This document shows, in pieces, positions 48,693 to 58,840 of a DNA stretch of 64,000 nt. The notes beneath the pieces are model-generated. The model saw nothing but the letters and a program-made list of their open reading frames with translations. It was not told the origin of the DNA and searched no databases. The translations under genes and the position numbers were made by a program. Source of the DNA: Collybiopsis luxurians FD-317 M1 (Eukaryota; Basidiomycota; Agaricomycetes; Agaricales; Omphalotaceae); the NCBI GenBank assembly GCA_000827265.1, contig KN834761.1, forward strand, positions 844,322 through 908,321, read 5' to 3'. Position 1 is the first letter of the stretch. Every line of letters begins with the position of its first letter.

Positions 48693-49534
48693 TTGCTTCA
48701 ACTGCAGAAACTAATTATGGCACGTACACAAATACAGTGGATATTCATGCGACAGCTGCAGTCGAATCATCACTCATACCAGATTCATTTGCCCTTACAC
48801 TGTGCTTAAATTGTCCACCTCGACAGATAAGTTCAATCACAATCCATCCCATGCGATGATCAAGGGGTAGAGCGTGTAATGCAGGACGGTTTGTTGGGAG
48901 GGGCAATACACGGTCAAATTTCCTGACTTTCATCCAGCGCCGGGCACCTATATATGCGACACTTATGAGAAGGAGACGATTCCAGTGCTTGCCGACGGAC
49001 CAGGTAAATGGCATGAGCACAAAGATCGTTTGATTCGGATTTACGACACGGAAGGAACCATTGATCGTCCTTCAGTTGAGTCTAGACTGAATACTCTGGA
49101 GGGAAGTCTGGCGACTGTGGATACAAGATTTTAATCATTCGAAGCAACGCTTAAGCAATACTCGTGGCTCTGGTTCCTTCAGAACTCGCGCACGGTGCTG
49201 TCGAGTCGGAGAGAAATGTCAACATAGAGTAATGGTGTCCGAGAAAGTTTCTAGTTTTTTTACATGCCTCCTGTATTTGTACACCTGATTTCACGTGAAA
49301 TTGCGTCTTTAATATGCAGAAACAGCGGCTTGATATGATTCAATTACATACCCTCGATGTACCCACATATTCTTTCTTTCCGGTCTATCGTGACATTCCC
49401 TCCCCACTTTCTCGGTTTCACAAAAATACAATCGATTATTTTAACTAGCCAGTCCTATAATATTCGCTTCCTCAATGATTACTATGAACTGGTTCCTAAA
49501 TTGCTAGTGCTTTTTTGGCCCTTGGGCATCGGTT
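48693..49534 (+). pseudogene. truncated 3' copy of the EF-hand/ZZ gene
   Basis: Bases 48720-49230 repeat the last two exons of the gene at 41033 with loss of function. A deletion removes the end of the first ZZ module and its C-x2-C pair, GGGGTAG brings in a stop at about 48866-48868, and about 200 bp are missing between the AGGACGG block and the ATACACGGTCAA block. Then follow the GCCGGGCACCTATATATGCGAC exon and the 3' flank. The copy ends abruptly at about 49534, where SDR sequence begins. Confidence 0.85.
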
Positions 49535-50650
49535 CCCACGTCTAGTAAGCTCAAATGGTAATCAATGTCTGACATTCGGGAGTGATATTGCTAGAGTATG
49601 TTCAGTCGCACCGAATCTCGTGCTCTAGCTGCAATTCAAAAGATCAAGAAAGAACTGGGGCCTGAGGTCGGGGTCAAGCTCAATTATATGAATTTTGACC
49701 TTCAAAAGCTCAGTTCTGCGAAGCAAGCAGCTGAAGAGTTTTTGAAGTACGAACAAAGGTTGGACATTTTGGTCAATAACGCAGCCGTTGTTACTAAATG
49801 GATTGACTGGCGTGTTGTTTTGAACCTGGTAAACGTATGTTAGATGGGGATACCGTACGAGCTGATCTCCGACGCAATTGAGCTTCAAGCTTGTAATGGA
49901 ACTGGTCATTTTGCTTTGATCTCTCTTCTCCTCCCTTTAATGAAAGAAACTGCTGCCAAGCCTGACTCGCATGTGCGTATAGTCAATGTATCCGGCGAGG
50001 CATATCGAGTTGCGGGCTCTCCCGATTTTTCGAGTCTTGAGGGCCTAAATCAAAAGTCATGGTCTTCTTGGGGGAGATACGCGCAGTCAAAATTGGCTGT
50101 AAGTGGCGCATGATTCCCATGCCGTATGTTGATTAAGCTATTCGACTGCAGAATATTCTGTTTACAAACGAACTACAGAAGTGCCGAGAAGAATCAGGAT
50201 GCAAGAATATTTATTGCCTCTCCCTTCATCCAGGCGTTGCAACGACTGAAATAAGCCGCGGTATGTACCCATGCTAGTAGATAGTGCTTGTAGAAGTTTT
50301 CTCAATGCTAGGATAGGTATTCTCCAAAGCTGGCCTCTTCTCTCGTTTTTAAATCCGGTTTCAACTTCAAGGTGGTTTTTGAAGACCCCACTGCAGGGTG
50401 CCCTGATGCAACTCTATGCAGCCACTTCACTAGAAGTGGAAGAGAAAGGTTTAAAGTGGGTAGCTCTGTTGCCTCGTGCATGGATTACATTACTAATTGT
50501 GTCCTCTTGATACAGAGCCGCCTTTATTGGCCCCATCGCTAGACCATATGCAAAGAAATCTCTCGCCGAAGACAAGGATGGAAAACTAGGCGCCCAATAC
50601 TGGAATCTTTGCGCGAAATTGATGGCGGAACTGATCTCGTTCATGAACTT
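49535..50650 (+). pseudogene. short-chain dehydrogenase, 5'-truncated copy A
   Basis: Parallel to the intact SDR at 51015 from the last 10 nt of exon 1 (CCACGTCTA|GTAAG) onwards. The whole first exon with the dinucleotide-binding TGxxxGxG motif is missing and replaced by the end of the ZZ 3' flank. The donor after exon 2 has changed from GTAAGT to GTTACT, so the NNA-A/G-V block runs on to a stop in the old intron. Downstream exons are well preserved, including WGRYAQSK with the Tyr/Lys pair and the EDKDGKLGAQYW block. It is non-functional as an enzyme. Confidence 0.82.
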
Positions 50651-51014
50651 GAAGGTATGCCTTACGGTAAGTTCGTTTGTATTTTATTTGAAAGATACCT
50701 GGAAGATGCGTAGTAATTCATTGGATCAATGATGGTCTTCTGCAGACTAGACGGCAGTCAGAGAGATACGAAGTCAGTCGGCAGCTCGACGTAAGGCCTT
50801 AGTACTGAGTGCTTAGTAACGACTGGCGTGTGGCGTGTCATCAACATTAAATCAGCATTGAGGGTCACCCAGTCGGCAAGCTGGCCGCCACCGCGCGTCG
50901 TTGTATACCATAGTTTAAGAACTTGACTATTGACAATAGATACACAGACACATCCTTGCTTCCCTTTTCCCACTCCGTAAAAGATCTCTATCCCCACGTA
51001 TTTCAGTCGTTGTT
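50651..51014. other. spacer between SDR copies
   Basis: It holds the promoter of the intact SDR gene. Nothing else seen. Confidence 0.5.
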
Positions 51015-52247
51015 ATGCTCGGGCTAGGAGCTTTTCGCAAGAAACAGTGGGGGACGGAATCAATACCTGATTTGACTGGCCGCGTAGCCATTGTGACGGG
51101 AGGTAACACGGGTTTAGGGTATATTACTGTTCGCGAACTCGCCCGCAAGGGTGCTCACGTCTAGTAAGTTCAAATGGTATTCAGTGTCTGACAATCGGTA
51201 GTGATATTGCCAAAGCATGTTCAGTCGCACCGAGTCGCGTGCGTTAGCTGCAATCGAGAAGATCAAGACGGAACTGGGGCCTGAGATCAAGCCCAAGATC
51301 GACTACGTTAATTTTAACCTTCAAAAGCTCAGTTCCGCTAAGCAAGCTGCCGAACAGTTTTTGAAGCTTGAACAGAGACTGGATATCTTAGTGAACAATG
51401 CAGGCATTGTAAGTAAACGAACTTGACTTGTCATTTGAGCACTTGTATTCAACTTGGTATATTATTAGATGGCAACCCCGTATGAGCTTGGCCCCGACGG
51501 AATTGAATTACAAGCTTGCAATGGGACCGGCCATTTTGCTTTGACGATTCCTCTCCTACCTTTGATGAAAGAAACCGCGGCAAAGCCTAACTCACATGTG
51601 CGGATAGTCAATGTCACCAGTTCAGGCTATCGCTTAGCGGGCTCCCCCGATTTTTCCAGTCTGGAGGGCCTGAATCAAAAGTCATGGTCTTCTTGGGGAA
51701 GATACGGGCTGTCGAAATTAGCAGTGAGTGGTGCTCAATTTCACGCACGACGTCGATTCAGCTATCTGAATGCAGAACATTTTGTTCACGAACGAGCTTC
51801 AAAAACGCATTGAGGAGTCAGGATGTAACAATATCTATTGCCTCTCCGCTCATCCAGGCCCTGTGGCAACTGAGCTTACCCGCGGTATGTACACATGGCT
51901 ACCTACTTTTAGATGTGTATTCATCTTCGGCATAGGTCCTCTCCAATCCTGGCCTATCCTTTCGCCTTTAGAACCAATTGCAAGGTTGATTTCGAAGACC
52001 CCCCAGCAGGGCACTTTAACACAGTTGTATGCAGCAACTTCACCGGAAGTGGAAGAGAAAGGCTTAAAGTGCGTGATTCTGTCGCCTCATTCATAAACTG
52101 TCGATCATGTCTCCTTGATGCAGGTCTGCTCTTCTTTACCCAACCGCTCAGCTTCAAGCAAAGAATTCTCTCGCAGAAGACAAGGATGGAAAATTGGGTG
52201 CGCAGTATTGGAAACTTTGTGAGAAACTGGTGGCGGAGAAGGCCTAG
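51015..52247 (+). CDS. short-chain dehydrogenase/reductase (SDR), copy B, intact
   Basis: Six exons: 51015..51163, 51216..51408, 51469..51723, 51776..51884, 51936..52068, 52124..52247; 320 residues. It has the Rossmann fold of classical/extended-tail SDRs related to retinol dehydrogenase and WW-oxidoreductase types: TGGNTGLG at residues 28-35 (cofactor), RTESRA after beta-2 (NADP(H) preference likely), NNAG at 110-113, Ser165/166 (VTSSGY), Tyr193-x3-Lys197 (WGRYGLSK), then HPGPV. It probably oxidises or reduces a hydrophobic alcohol or ketone; the substrate is unknown. It is a tandem neighbour of the truncated copy at 49535 and lies between the two AKR copies, which may simply reflect local duplication. 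Confidence 0.88.
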
Positions 52248-52803
52248 GCAATTAATGTCTTTCATAGACGTGTTTTGGGCGCCATAATTTATCTACAGCA
52301 AATTTAGACCGTGGTGGTCTATAAATAAATGTTACTATAGCTACTGGACCGCCACGAGTTGGATGGCAGACCGCGAGTTGAATGGCAGACCGCCGTTGGA
52401 GAATGTCATTGAGCGCAGTTGAATCTATATGCGCTCATGAACGCTGTGACCTGCTACATATTGAGAATTCTGACGGAAGATCGCAGATCTATAGATATCC
52501 TGAAAAGTTTCATAACCCGTGAAAACGAAGTGGCGTTATACTACATACGCGGTCAATCTATGGTCGATCAGCTCATCTTTTTCGACATACAGTAAGCTTC
52601 TCTTCACTTCCTGTATCAACCGCTTTCCTCCAGGCTAGAAACTTCTTTGAAGCAGTCCATTGAGGAACAATATCTGAACAACAACAAGTACAATACGTAG
52701 TACAGGTCAATATTCGTGAAGGACAAGATTATTCTGCTGTCCCCGACTCTGACCGAAGGGAAGGGAGGGCAATATTTGCTACGATCGGCCAAAATCTTCC
52801 TAA
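52248..52803. other. intergenic, short tandem words
   Basis: GAGTTG(G/A)ATGGCAGACCGC occurs twice at about 52358-52392. No gene. Confidence 0.5.
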
Positions 52804-53749
52804 CACAGCTGACGGATGACATTTTCGCGCCCGAAAAATACCAGGGGAAACTGTAAAAACAGACACTGATTTTTCCCAAGAAAATTATTTTCTTTCTGGT
52901 AAATAAATTGTGATTTTTCACACCTGCTAAATTCATCCAACAAAGCGACATTTATATTAAAAAACTCTGTTCATTTCCCTATCTCAGTATGGGCCCTTTC
53001 TTGTTTAATCAATGTTCCATTTCTCATCAGACCATCTTTGTCTTTCGGCGCAGAAATGACAATCCTTTCACCTTAAACAATGGGTATCTTTTGTGTTAGG
53101 CAATTTTAATCTTCCGTTCTGGCAGAAGATAGTTTTTTGACCTAAAAAGAGATAATCTTTTGGAATTGATATAGATAATCTTCTACGTCTAATAAATCTT
53201 ATCTTCTGCGCTTGCAAATTTTTCCATTTTTTCTTTGCGAAACCAAATACCTGCTTTTTGATGGAAGTGCCGTGTGCTCGTGCCACCCACTTCTCAAGTA
53301 CTTTCCTTTCATCTATCCACTAGAACTGCCATTCCGCCACCCTCTACTAACAAAGTTTGTTGTGTTCATGGATAAGGTTCCAGGCATTGAAAGGGTGTAT
53401 TTTATTCAGAGCAGAAGGATGAATAAATGGAGGGTTCGCAACGGGCACAAAAGCAAGGTATCTGACCGAAAGCCACCAAAGGAGTGGCCTGCATCTTTCT
53501 TTCCGGATGGATATCTTGACTCTCTAACTGAATTTCACAGGAAAAACTGCATGTATCTAAGAAGACATTTCCCCTCTTTGATATGCAGATACTAGATTGG
53601 TACAATTTAGGAGTTTAATATTATGTTATTGGTAGTTGGGTGAATTTATTTACCAGAAAGAAAATCAATTTCTTGGGAAAAATAAGTGTTTTCTTTTTAC
53701 AATTTCCCCTGGTATTTTCCGGGCGCGAAAATGTCATCGGTCAGCTGTG
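52804..53749. mobile_element. non-autonomous PIF/Harbinger-like element
   Basis: A 946 bp element bounded by TAA on both sides (52801-52803 and 53750-53752), the TWA target expected for PIF/Harbinger. Terminal inverted repeats are about 115 bp: CACAGCTGAC(G/C)GATGACATT, then TTCGCGCCCG, AATACCAGGGGAAA, TTTTTCCCAAGAAA, and TTTCTTTCTGGTAAATAAAT, with about 90 percent identity between arms by eye. The internal ORF at 53212-53595 (127 codons) has no transposase motif that could be recognised. Confidence 0.82.
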
Positions 53750-54357
53750 TAAATTTCGCCCCAATAGGTAACTCTTTCACACACCCTTATCTAATCTCTA
53801 TATTCTCATGCCGCGGAATTGTATGAAGCCTTTTCAGGCGCTACATTCCCTCTCCGCTCCCTGAATACGCAGTTGGGATAGACCTTCTGTAAATGATAAC
53901 TATTGTCAATGGATATAGCAATACAGTTGCCTATTGTGCCTTTTGGGGTTCCCCTGCCGCAGAATCGTTGAGAGACATACAACTGAATAAACTAAGGCTA
54001 GACCCTGATGTCCTTTCCCTCAAATTCTTCTTGAACTACTAAATCTGCTGCTGTCCCCAATATTTCGAGAACATGTGTCAAGCTGTATACCACTCATTCA
54101 CCCTTCGATGGGAATCTGTACTTGTCTATCTGTGTGATGTACTTGAAACATTTGTAGCTGATATTGTACATCCTTTGTTCAGATCTTTTCCTCTCGGAAA
54201 AGAGGGTTGATATTCCCAGTGACGCTTCGTCGGCTAGCTACCTGAACTCTCTGAAGAGTTCAGTTGATAACACTGCAACCGAATGTATCACCTTCTCTTG
54301 ATGGAGTCAGGGATTGCTGCCGCGGGCAGCGCTAAGGATTCTTACTGGCTTCAAACC
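53750..54357. other. intergenic, nothing recognised
   Basis: Between the Harbinger-like element and the AKR 2 upstream modules. A small inverted pair CTGAACTCT/AGAGTTCAG lies at about 54243-54261. Confidence 0.4.
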
Positions 54358-54690
54358 ACGCTGGCTTGCGATATTCAATCGAGTTCATTAACTCCAGCCG
54401 GGTATTCCCATATGTGAATCGTAGTGGAAGACGCGTAGGTCCCGAATTCTTTCCTGACTGTAGGACGCGCAAGACCTGATGCCGAAGAATTGCGCGTTTC
54501 CCTATTTAGTAAGAGCTGTCAAAACAGCGCTGGCTTGCGTGCACAATACTCAATCGAGTTCATTAACTCCAGCCGGGTATTCCATATGTGAATCATAGTG
54601 GAAGACACGTAGGTCCTGAATTCTTTCCTGACCGTAGGACGCGCAAGACCTGATGCCGAAGCATTACGTGTTTAAAATAATAAGACTTAA
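54358..54690. repeat. tandem-duplicated upstream module of AKR gene 2
   Basis: Two consecutive copies (54358-54512 and 54528-54690), each with CGCTGGCTTGCG, AATCGAGTTCATTAACTCCA, GCCGGGTATTCC, GTGGAAGAC(G/A)CGTAGGTCC, TCTTTCCTGAC(T/C)GTAGGACG and CGCAAGACCTGATGCCGAAG. AKR gene 1 has one longer, more diverged copy. The module may be a promoter or an older element. Confidence 0.8.
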
Positions 54691-54758
54691 AAGAAACAAC
54701 GAAAAGGCTTTTTCGTCACACCCTCCTTCGCCAGCTATCCAGATAATCTACGCACATC

Positions 54759-56648
54759 ATGTCGAACTCGACCGTCGAAACCCCAAAGCAAAAAATGACC
54801 TATGGTATGATTCACAACTCTAGCGCCCCGATTCGTATATTGACTACGCATTCTTCCCCTATTCTAGCACGTCTCGGAAACTCGGGACTCAAAGTATCAA
54901 AGATCATCCTCGGATGCATGAGTTACGGAAGCACGACGTGGGAACCTTGGATCTTGGGCGAAAAGGAAGGAATTGAACATATCAAAGCTGCGTGAGTTGA
55001 TTCAACCTTTGCTTTTATGTTTGCGTCTCACTAATCCCTTGCTTTTTAATAAGATACGAAGCCGGAGTGAACACTTTTGACACAGCCAATGTGCATGTTC
55101 CCTTACCTGAGTGGTTGTTCATATTTTGACCGTGACCTTTCCAGATATACTCGAATGGATTATCCGAAATTATTCTCGGCAAGGCCATCAAAGAGCTCAA
55201 GTTGCCTCGCGAAGAAATCGTTGTAATGACCAAGGTAAGTCCCTGTGGTGCAGGGGATCGAAAAAGCGACCGACTGAAACGCCCCTCTGTTACCTAGTTT
55301 GCAGGAGTCATAGACCGTACCCCTGATTTCAAAGGTCCAGTGTACTGGAACATCGCTGGAGCCGATCAAGATGGATACGTCAATCAATGGGGTGGAAGTA
55401 GGAAGCATATATTCGCCACCGTCAAGGCTAGTCTCGAGCGATTGCAATTGGACTATATCGATGTGCTCCAATGTACGTGTTCTGCCTTCCCCTCAGTTTT
55501 TCCAATACACGGTCAACTCACCGATGGTCGCGATAGATCATCGCTTGGATCCTAACACTCCAATTGAAGAAACGGTTTGTCGTATACCTCTATTCGTTAT
55601 ACATAATTTCTAATCCAACGTGCTCGTTCACTTCGGAACTGTATCCAGATGCAAGCACTTCACGATGTAGTACAAGCAGGATACGTCCGTTACATTGGGA
55701 TGTCATCCTGTCGTGCCTGGCAGTGTGCGCTCTCCGTGATTTCTCTTTTTGAAGAACATCGACTGATTGTATAATATAATTAGTCCACATTATGCAAAGT
55801 AAGTCAAACCCATGCACAAACACGAAGAAGACGACTCTTTTACTTACTCATTCTTACTCCCTCTCTCTCGTGTGCTAACAGACTATGCAATCACAAACAA
55901 ACTGACGCCCTTCATTTCGATGCAAAATCACTACAACCTTATTTATCGGGAAGAGGAGCGAGAAATGTTCCCTACATTGAAGGTTTGTATCTGAATTCCA
56001 TAGCGTACTTGAAAATATTCACTGAAATTTTTCGGCTTTGGTCTTTTCATAGCACTTTGGCGTAGGCGCTATCCCCTGGAGCCCACTCGCAAGGGGACTG
56101 GTTGCCAGACCGTTCTCTAAACAGAAAACGGATCGAAGTGAGAGTGATTTGTGCGTGTGAATTCCCTTTTATTCTTCCTATCCTTTTCTAAGTTATCGAA
56201 ATGCAATCACGTCCTATGTAGGATGATCCGAGGGTACTCTCAACACGAAAGCACTGGTACGATTGTTAATCGGTGAGTCACCGCCCATCTTGAGTATTCT
56301 TATGTTATCGGCTTCGAACTCATCATATGCTCTTTTTTTTTTCCCATATAATCAGTGTCGAAGAAATCGCCAAAAAGAAGGGCGTGACGATGGCCCAAGT
56401 CGCATTAGCTTGGATGCTGAGCAAAGAAGGTCCGTATATCATTCTTTCAACTTTGTCCATTCATAGAATCATTCCAAATTTGACTGACAAACATTCCGGT
56501 ACCAGGCGTCGCCGCTCCAGTGATTGGAACTACATCTATTAAGAATTTGATGGATCTGGTAGACGCGGTTGACTTGAAGTTGACCGAAGAGGAAATCAAG
56601 TATCTCGAGGAGCCTTATCAGGCCCAGGAGATATTTGGATTTTATTGA
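54759..56648 (+). CDS. aldo/keto reductase, copy 2
   Basis: Thirteen exons: 54759..54804, 54868..54991, 55054..55090, 55145..55234, 55298..55472, 55537..55574, 55649..55724, 55784..55798, 55882..55982, 56053..56150, 56222..56272, 56356..56429, 56506..56648; 355 residues, each exon identical in length to copy 1. The catalytic residues Asp66, Tyr71, Lys99 and His are all kept, as are GMSSCRAW and ISMQNHYNLIYREEE. Differences from copy 1 are mostly conservative (ARLG for VRLG, STTWEPWILG for SPTWNSWLLG, AGVID for AGIVD). It is an NADPH-linked carbonyl reductase; the substrate is unknown. The promoter region carries two copies of the upstream module where copy 1 has one, so expression may differ. 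A tRNA-Ala gene follows 106 bp after the stop. Confidence 0.88.
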
Positions 56649-56754
56649 GAAGGCTGATAAACGAGAGATAGAACTCTGGTTTTTGAGCTGGTAGCTACTA
56701 CCTTTACAGAACGCATAGATTCTAAGATGCAAATTTTTTAATTAAAATGTTTAT

Positions 56755-56851
56755 GGGCACTTGGCACAGTTGGTAGCGCGCACGCTTCGCATTATGAGCG
56801 TTACCGAAATTGCTCTGCGTGAGGTCAGGAGTTCGACTCTCCTAGTGTCCA
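56755..56851 (+). tRNA. tRNA-Ala (CGC), 24-nt intron
   Basis: Removing 56792-56815 leaves a 73-nt tRNA. The acceptor stem GGGCACT/AGTGTCC has the G3-U70 wobble pair that identifies tRNA-Ala, with discriminator A73. The D loop is AGTTGGTAG; the anticodon stem CACGC/GCGTG is perfect, with loop TTCGCAT and anticodon CGC. The T arm is AGGAG-TTCGACT-CTCCT (internal B box). The intron lies between positions 37 and 38, the canonical nuclear site. The D stem has one A-C mismatch. Confidence 0.88.
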
Positions 56852-57312
56852 CTTTGAACTTGTATGTGTTGATTTTTTCCCCTCCGGCTTCTTCTATCCA
56901 GCCAAAGTCGTATAACTTATCTACACTGGTTCGTCGTGCATCGAATTATTTGGAACCAAAAGCGGCGAAACGACCAACTCTTCGAAAGATGAGATTCAGG
57001 TCTATTCCATAGACATAGTAAATAGACCCTGTTATTGGGACTGACACAATACGGCGACGCTGTTTATTCTCAGCACTTACCCGATAAGTATTAGAACAGA
57101 GGATCCACGATGCTCGTCGAATCAGGATACAGTTGGGGTTAGAACATGTAGCAATGGCCGACTAGTTCCTACTACGAAGTAGCGTCAATAAAGGTTTTCA
57201 CCGCGTAACCGCGTTCAATGCACGTTGTTCACTCCTACGAACGTAGGATCACACTCGATATCTTTAGACGAAGCCCTATTGAAGATGGGCCAGCTGAACC
57301 CTGCACAGTAAA
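56852..57312. other. spacer between tRNA genes
   Basis: No gene recognised. Confidence 0.5.
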
Positions 57313-57416
57313 GGGCACTTGGCACAGTTGGTAGCGCGCACGCTTCGCATCAAACCAGGTTGTCTGCATCGGATATGCATTGCGTGAGGTCAGGAGTTCG
57401 ACTCTCCTAGTGTCCA
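57313..57416 (+). tRNA. tRNA-Ala (CGC), 31-nt intron
   Basis: Same mature 73-nt sequence as the gene at 56755, including G3-U70 and anticodon CGC. The intron is 57350-57380, again after position 37, but its sequence is unrelated to the intron of the first gene and resembles the tRNA relic at 48616 instead. Confidence 0.88.
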
Positions 57417-58101
57417 CTTGTTTTGCCAACTCATTCCTTTTTTTTCTTTTTCTCCTTCTTGCTTAAAGCCGATCAGACCACTTGAGAAACCTGCGGAATG
57501 TTTGATACATCCTGAGTTGGCGTCGTTGGCGTCTTGTCAAATGTCCATGAGAAGCCCAAGACTGCGAATTCGTCAGGCCACCACTCCGATGCAATTAGAA
57601 AGGCCATTCGGTAATATTAATCATCGCTTGTCTCCGAAGGAGTGGGGCGGAATTTTCTTTTAGGAACTACTACCGTAGAGCCCCATTAAAAATTCGGGTT
57701 TGACGCTGTGGAGATCTGCATCCCTTACAGAACTGAAAGGCACTCATGATCATTAGGCGTGGACACAACGCATGCTATGTACACTGAAGCTTGTTTCACC
57801 GCCTCCCACCTCTATCTGCTGACCGTAGATGGCGTCCATGAACTCGAGCTCGTCACCAAACGGTACCACCATCGATCACCACTGGCACAGCGCCTCCCGA
57901 CGTGCGTGGGAACCTTTTGCCATTCAAAGGTTTAATCATCCAATGTGCGTCTTATCGATGGCACTACTCCCATTTCAGATCCCGCCAAATTCGATGAAAG
58001 ACTGACAACTTGCTCGATGTTCGATGTATGTACTACTTTGATTGGTTTAATTTACATTCCTATTCCTTACGATGACAACAACAGCCGCCCATTCTTCAAG
58101 C
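57417..58101. other. intergenic, nothing recognised
   Basis: Between the tRNA gene and the 3' end of the CipC-like gene. Short ORFs only. Confidence 0.4.
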
Positions 58102-58733
58102 CTAGTACCCGTACTCTGGGTGGTCGTTCAATGCCTCCTCAGCCTGTTGTTTAGCGTGGTGCTTCGCCTTGGCCTGGTCGATTGCATCGAGCTGGGGAAG
58201 GGGGAAGGGAAGGGAAAGGAAGGGAAAGGGTGATCACGATCAGCGCGATTGGTAAATCGATTCGCACGGAAAAACTCACTCCTTTGGTCTCCACGATGCG
58301 GTCAATGAAAGCTCCGGAGAAGGCAGCACTACAGAGGGACAATGATTGAGGGAACCGAAAGGACAGGAGAGAGAAACTCAACACAACGTACAGGAGTTCC
58401 TTGGCTTTGGCGTGGCTGTCTGGTTTTCCGTTTGCAGCGACGTGCTTCTCGTACGCTTTGGCAGCCTGTTGATGGACGAGATCGATGGCGGATGTACGGT
58501 TCCGATTAGAATGTGCAGTTGAGTAGACGATAACGACGACGACAAACCTCATAAGCAGCAGCGCCGGCGATCAGTTCATGGGAGAGTTCAGCCTTGTGGG
58601 GGGCGTTTTGGACCTATATTATCGATTGGAACAGGGATCCTATGTGAGCCGATGGCAACGACACGATTTAGGGGACGTAAGTTACCTGGTCCCAAGCTTG
58701 AGCCTTGTCATCTTCGTCGCTGAACCAACCCAT
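58102..58733 (-). CDS. CipC-like protein (DUF3759)
   Basis: Minus-strand model: exons 58686..58733, 58548..58613, 58392..58465, 58280..58328, 58102..58191; 108 residues; introns 72, 82, 63 and 88 nt. It starts MGWFSDEDDKAQAWDQ and continues VQNAPHKAELSHELIAGAAA, YEAAKAYEKHVAANGK, AKAKELL, FSGAFIDRIVETKG, and a Lys/Ala/Glu-rich helix ending DHPEYGY, matching the CipC/DUF3759 family over its full length. CipC proteins are small, helical, cytosolic fungal proteins induced by stress (first found after concanamycin treatment); the biochemical role is unknown. A tract of alternating TA about 90 bp upstream may act as the TATA element. Confidence 0.88.
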
Positions 58734-58822
58734 AATCGTTTAATAAAGTGAAGTGGAAGGTGTTCTGTTGGTGGTGGTAGTTGGTGGGTGATGAAGAAAA
58801 GCAATCGATCCGAAAGTGGTCC

Positions 58823-58840
58823 TTATATATATATATATAT
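58823..58840 (-). promoter_or_regulatory. (TA)n tract, possible TATA region of CipC-like gene
   Basis: Nine alternating TA units 90-107 bp before the ATG at 58733. Confidence 0.4.

Noticed and set aside
53212..53595. ORF inside the Harbinger-like element as a transposase
   Set aside because: 127 codons without the DDE motif or other transposase signature, and much too short.
46563..56648. Secondary-metabolite gene cluster built on the AKR and SDR genes
   Set aside because: No polyketide, peptide, terpene or similar core enzyme, transporter or regulator is nearby; the grouping is explained by tandem duplication.
58151..58552. 133-codon ORF across the CipC-like gene
   Set aside because: It reads through introns in part of its length; the five-exon model gives the full CipC family pattern.
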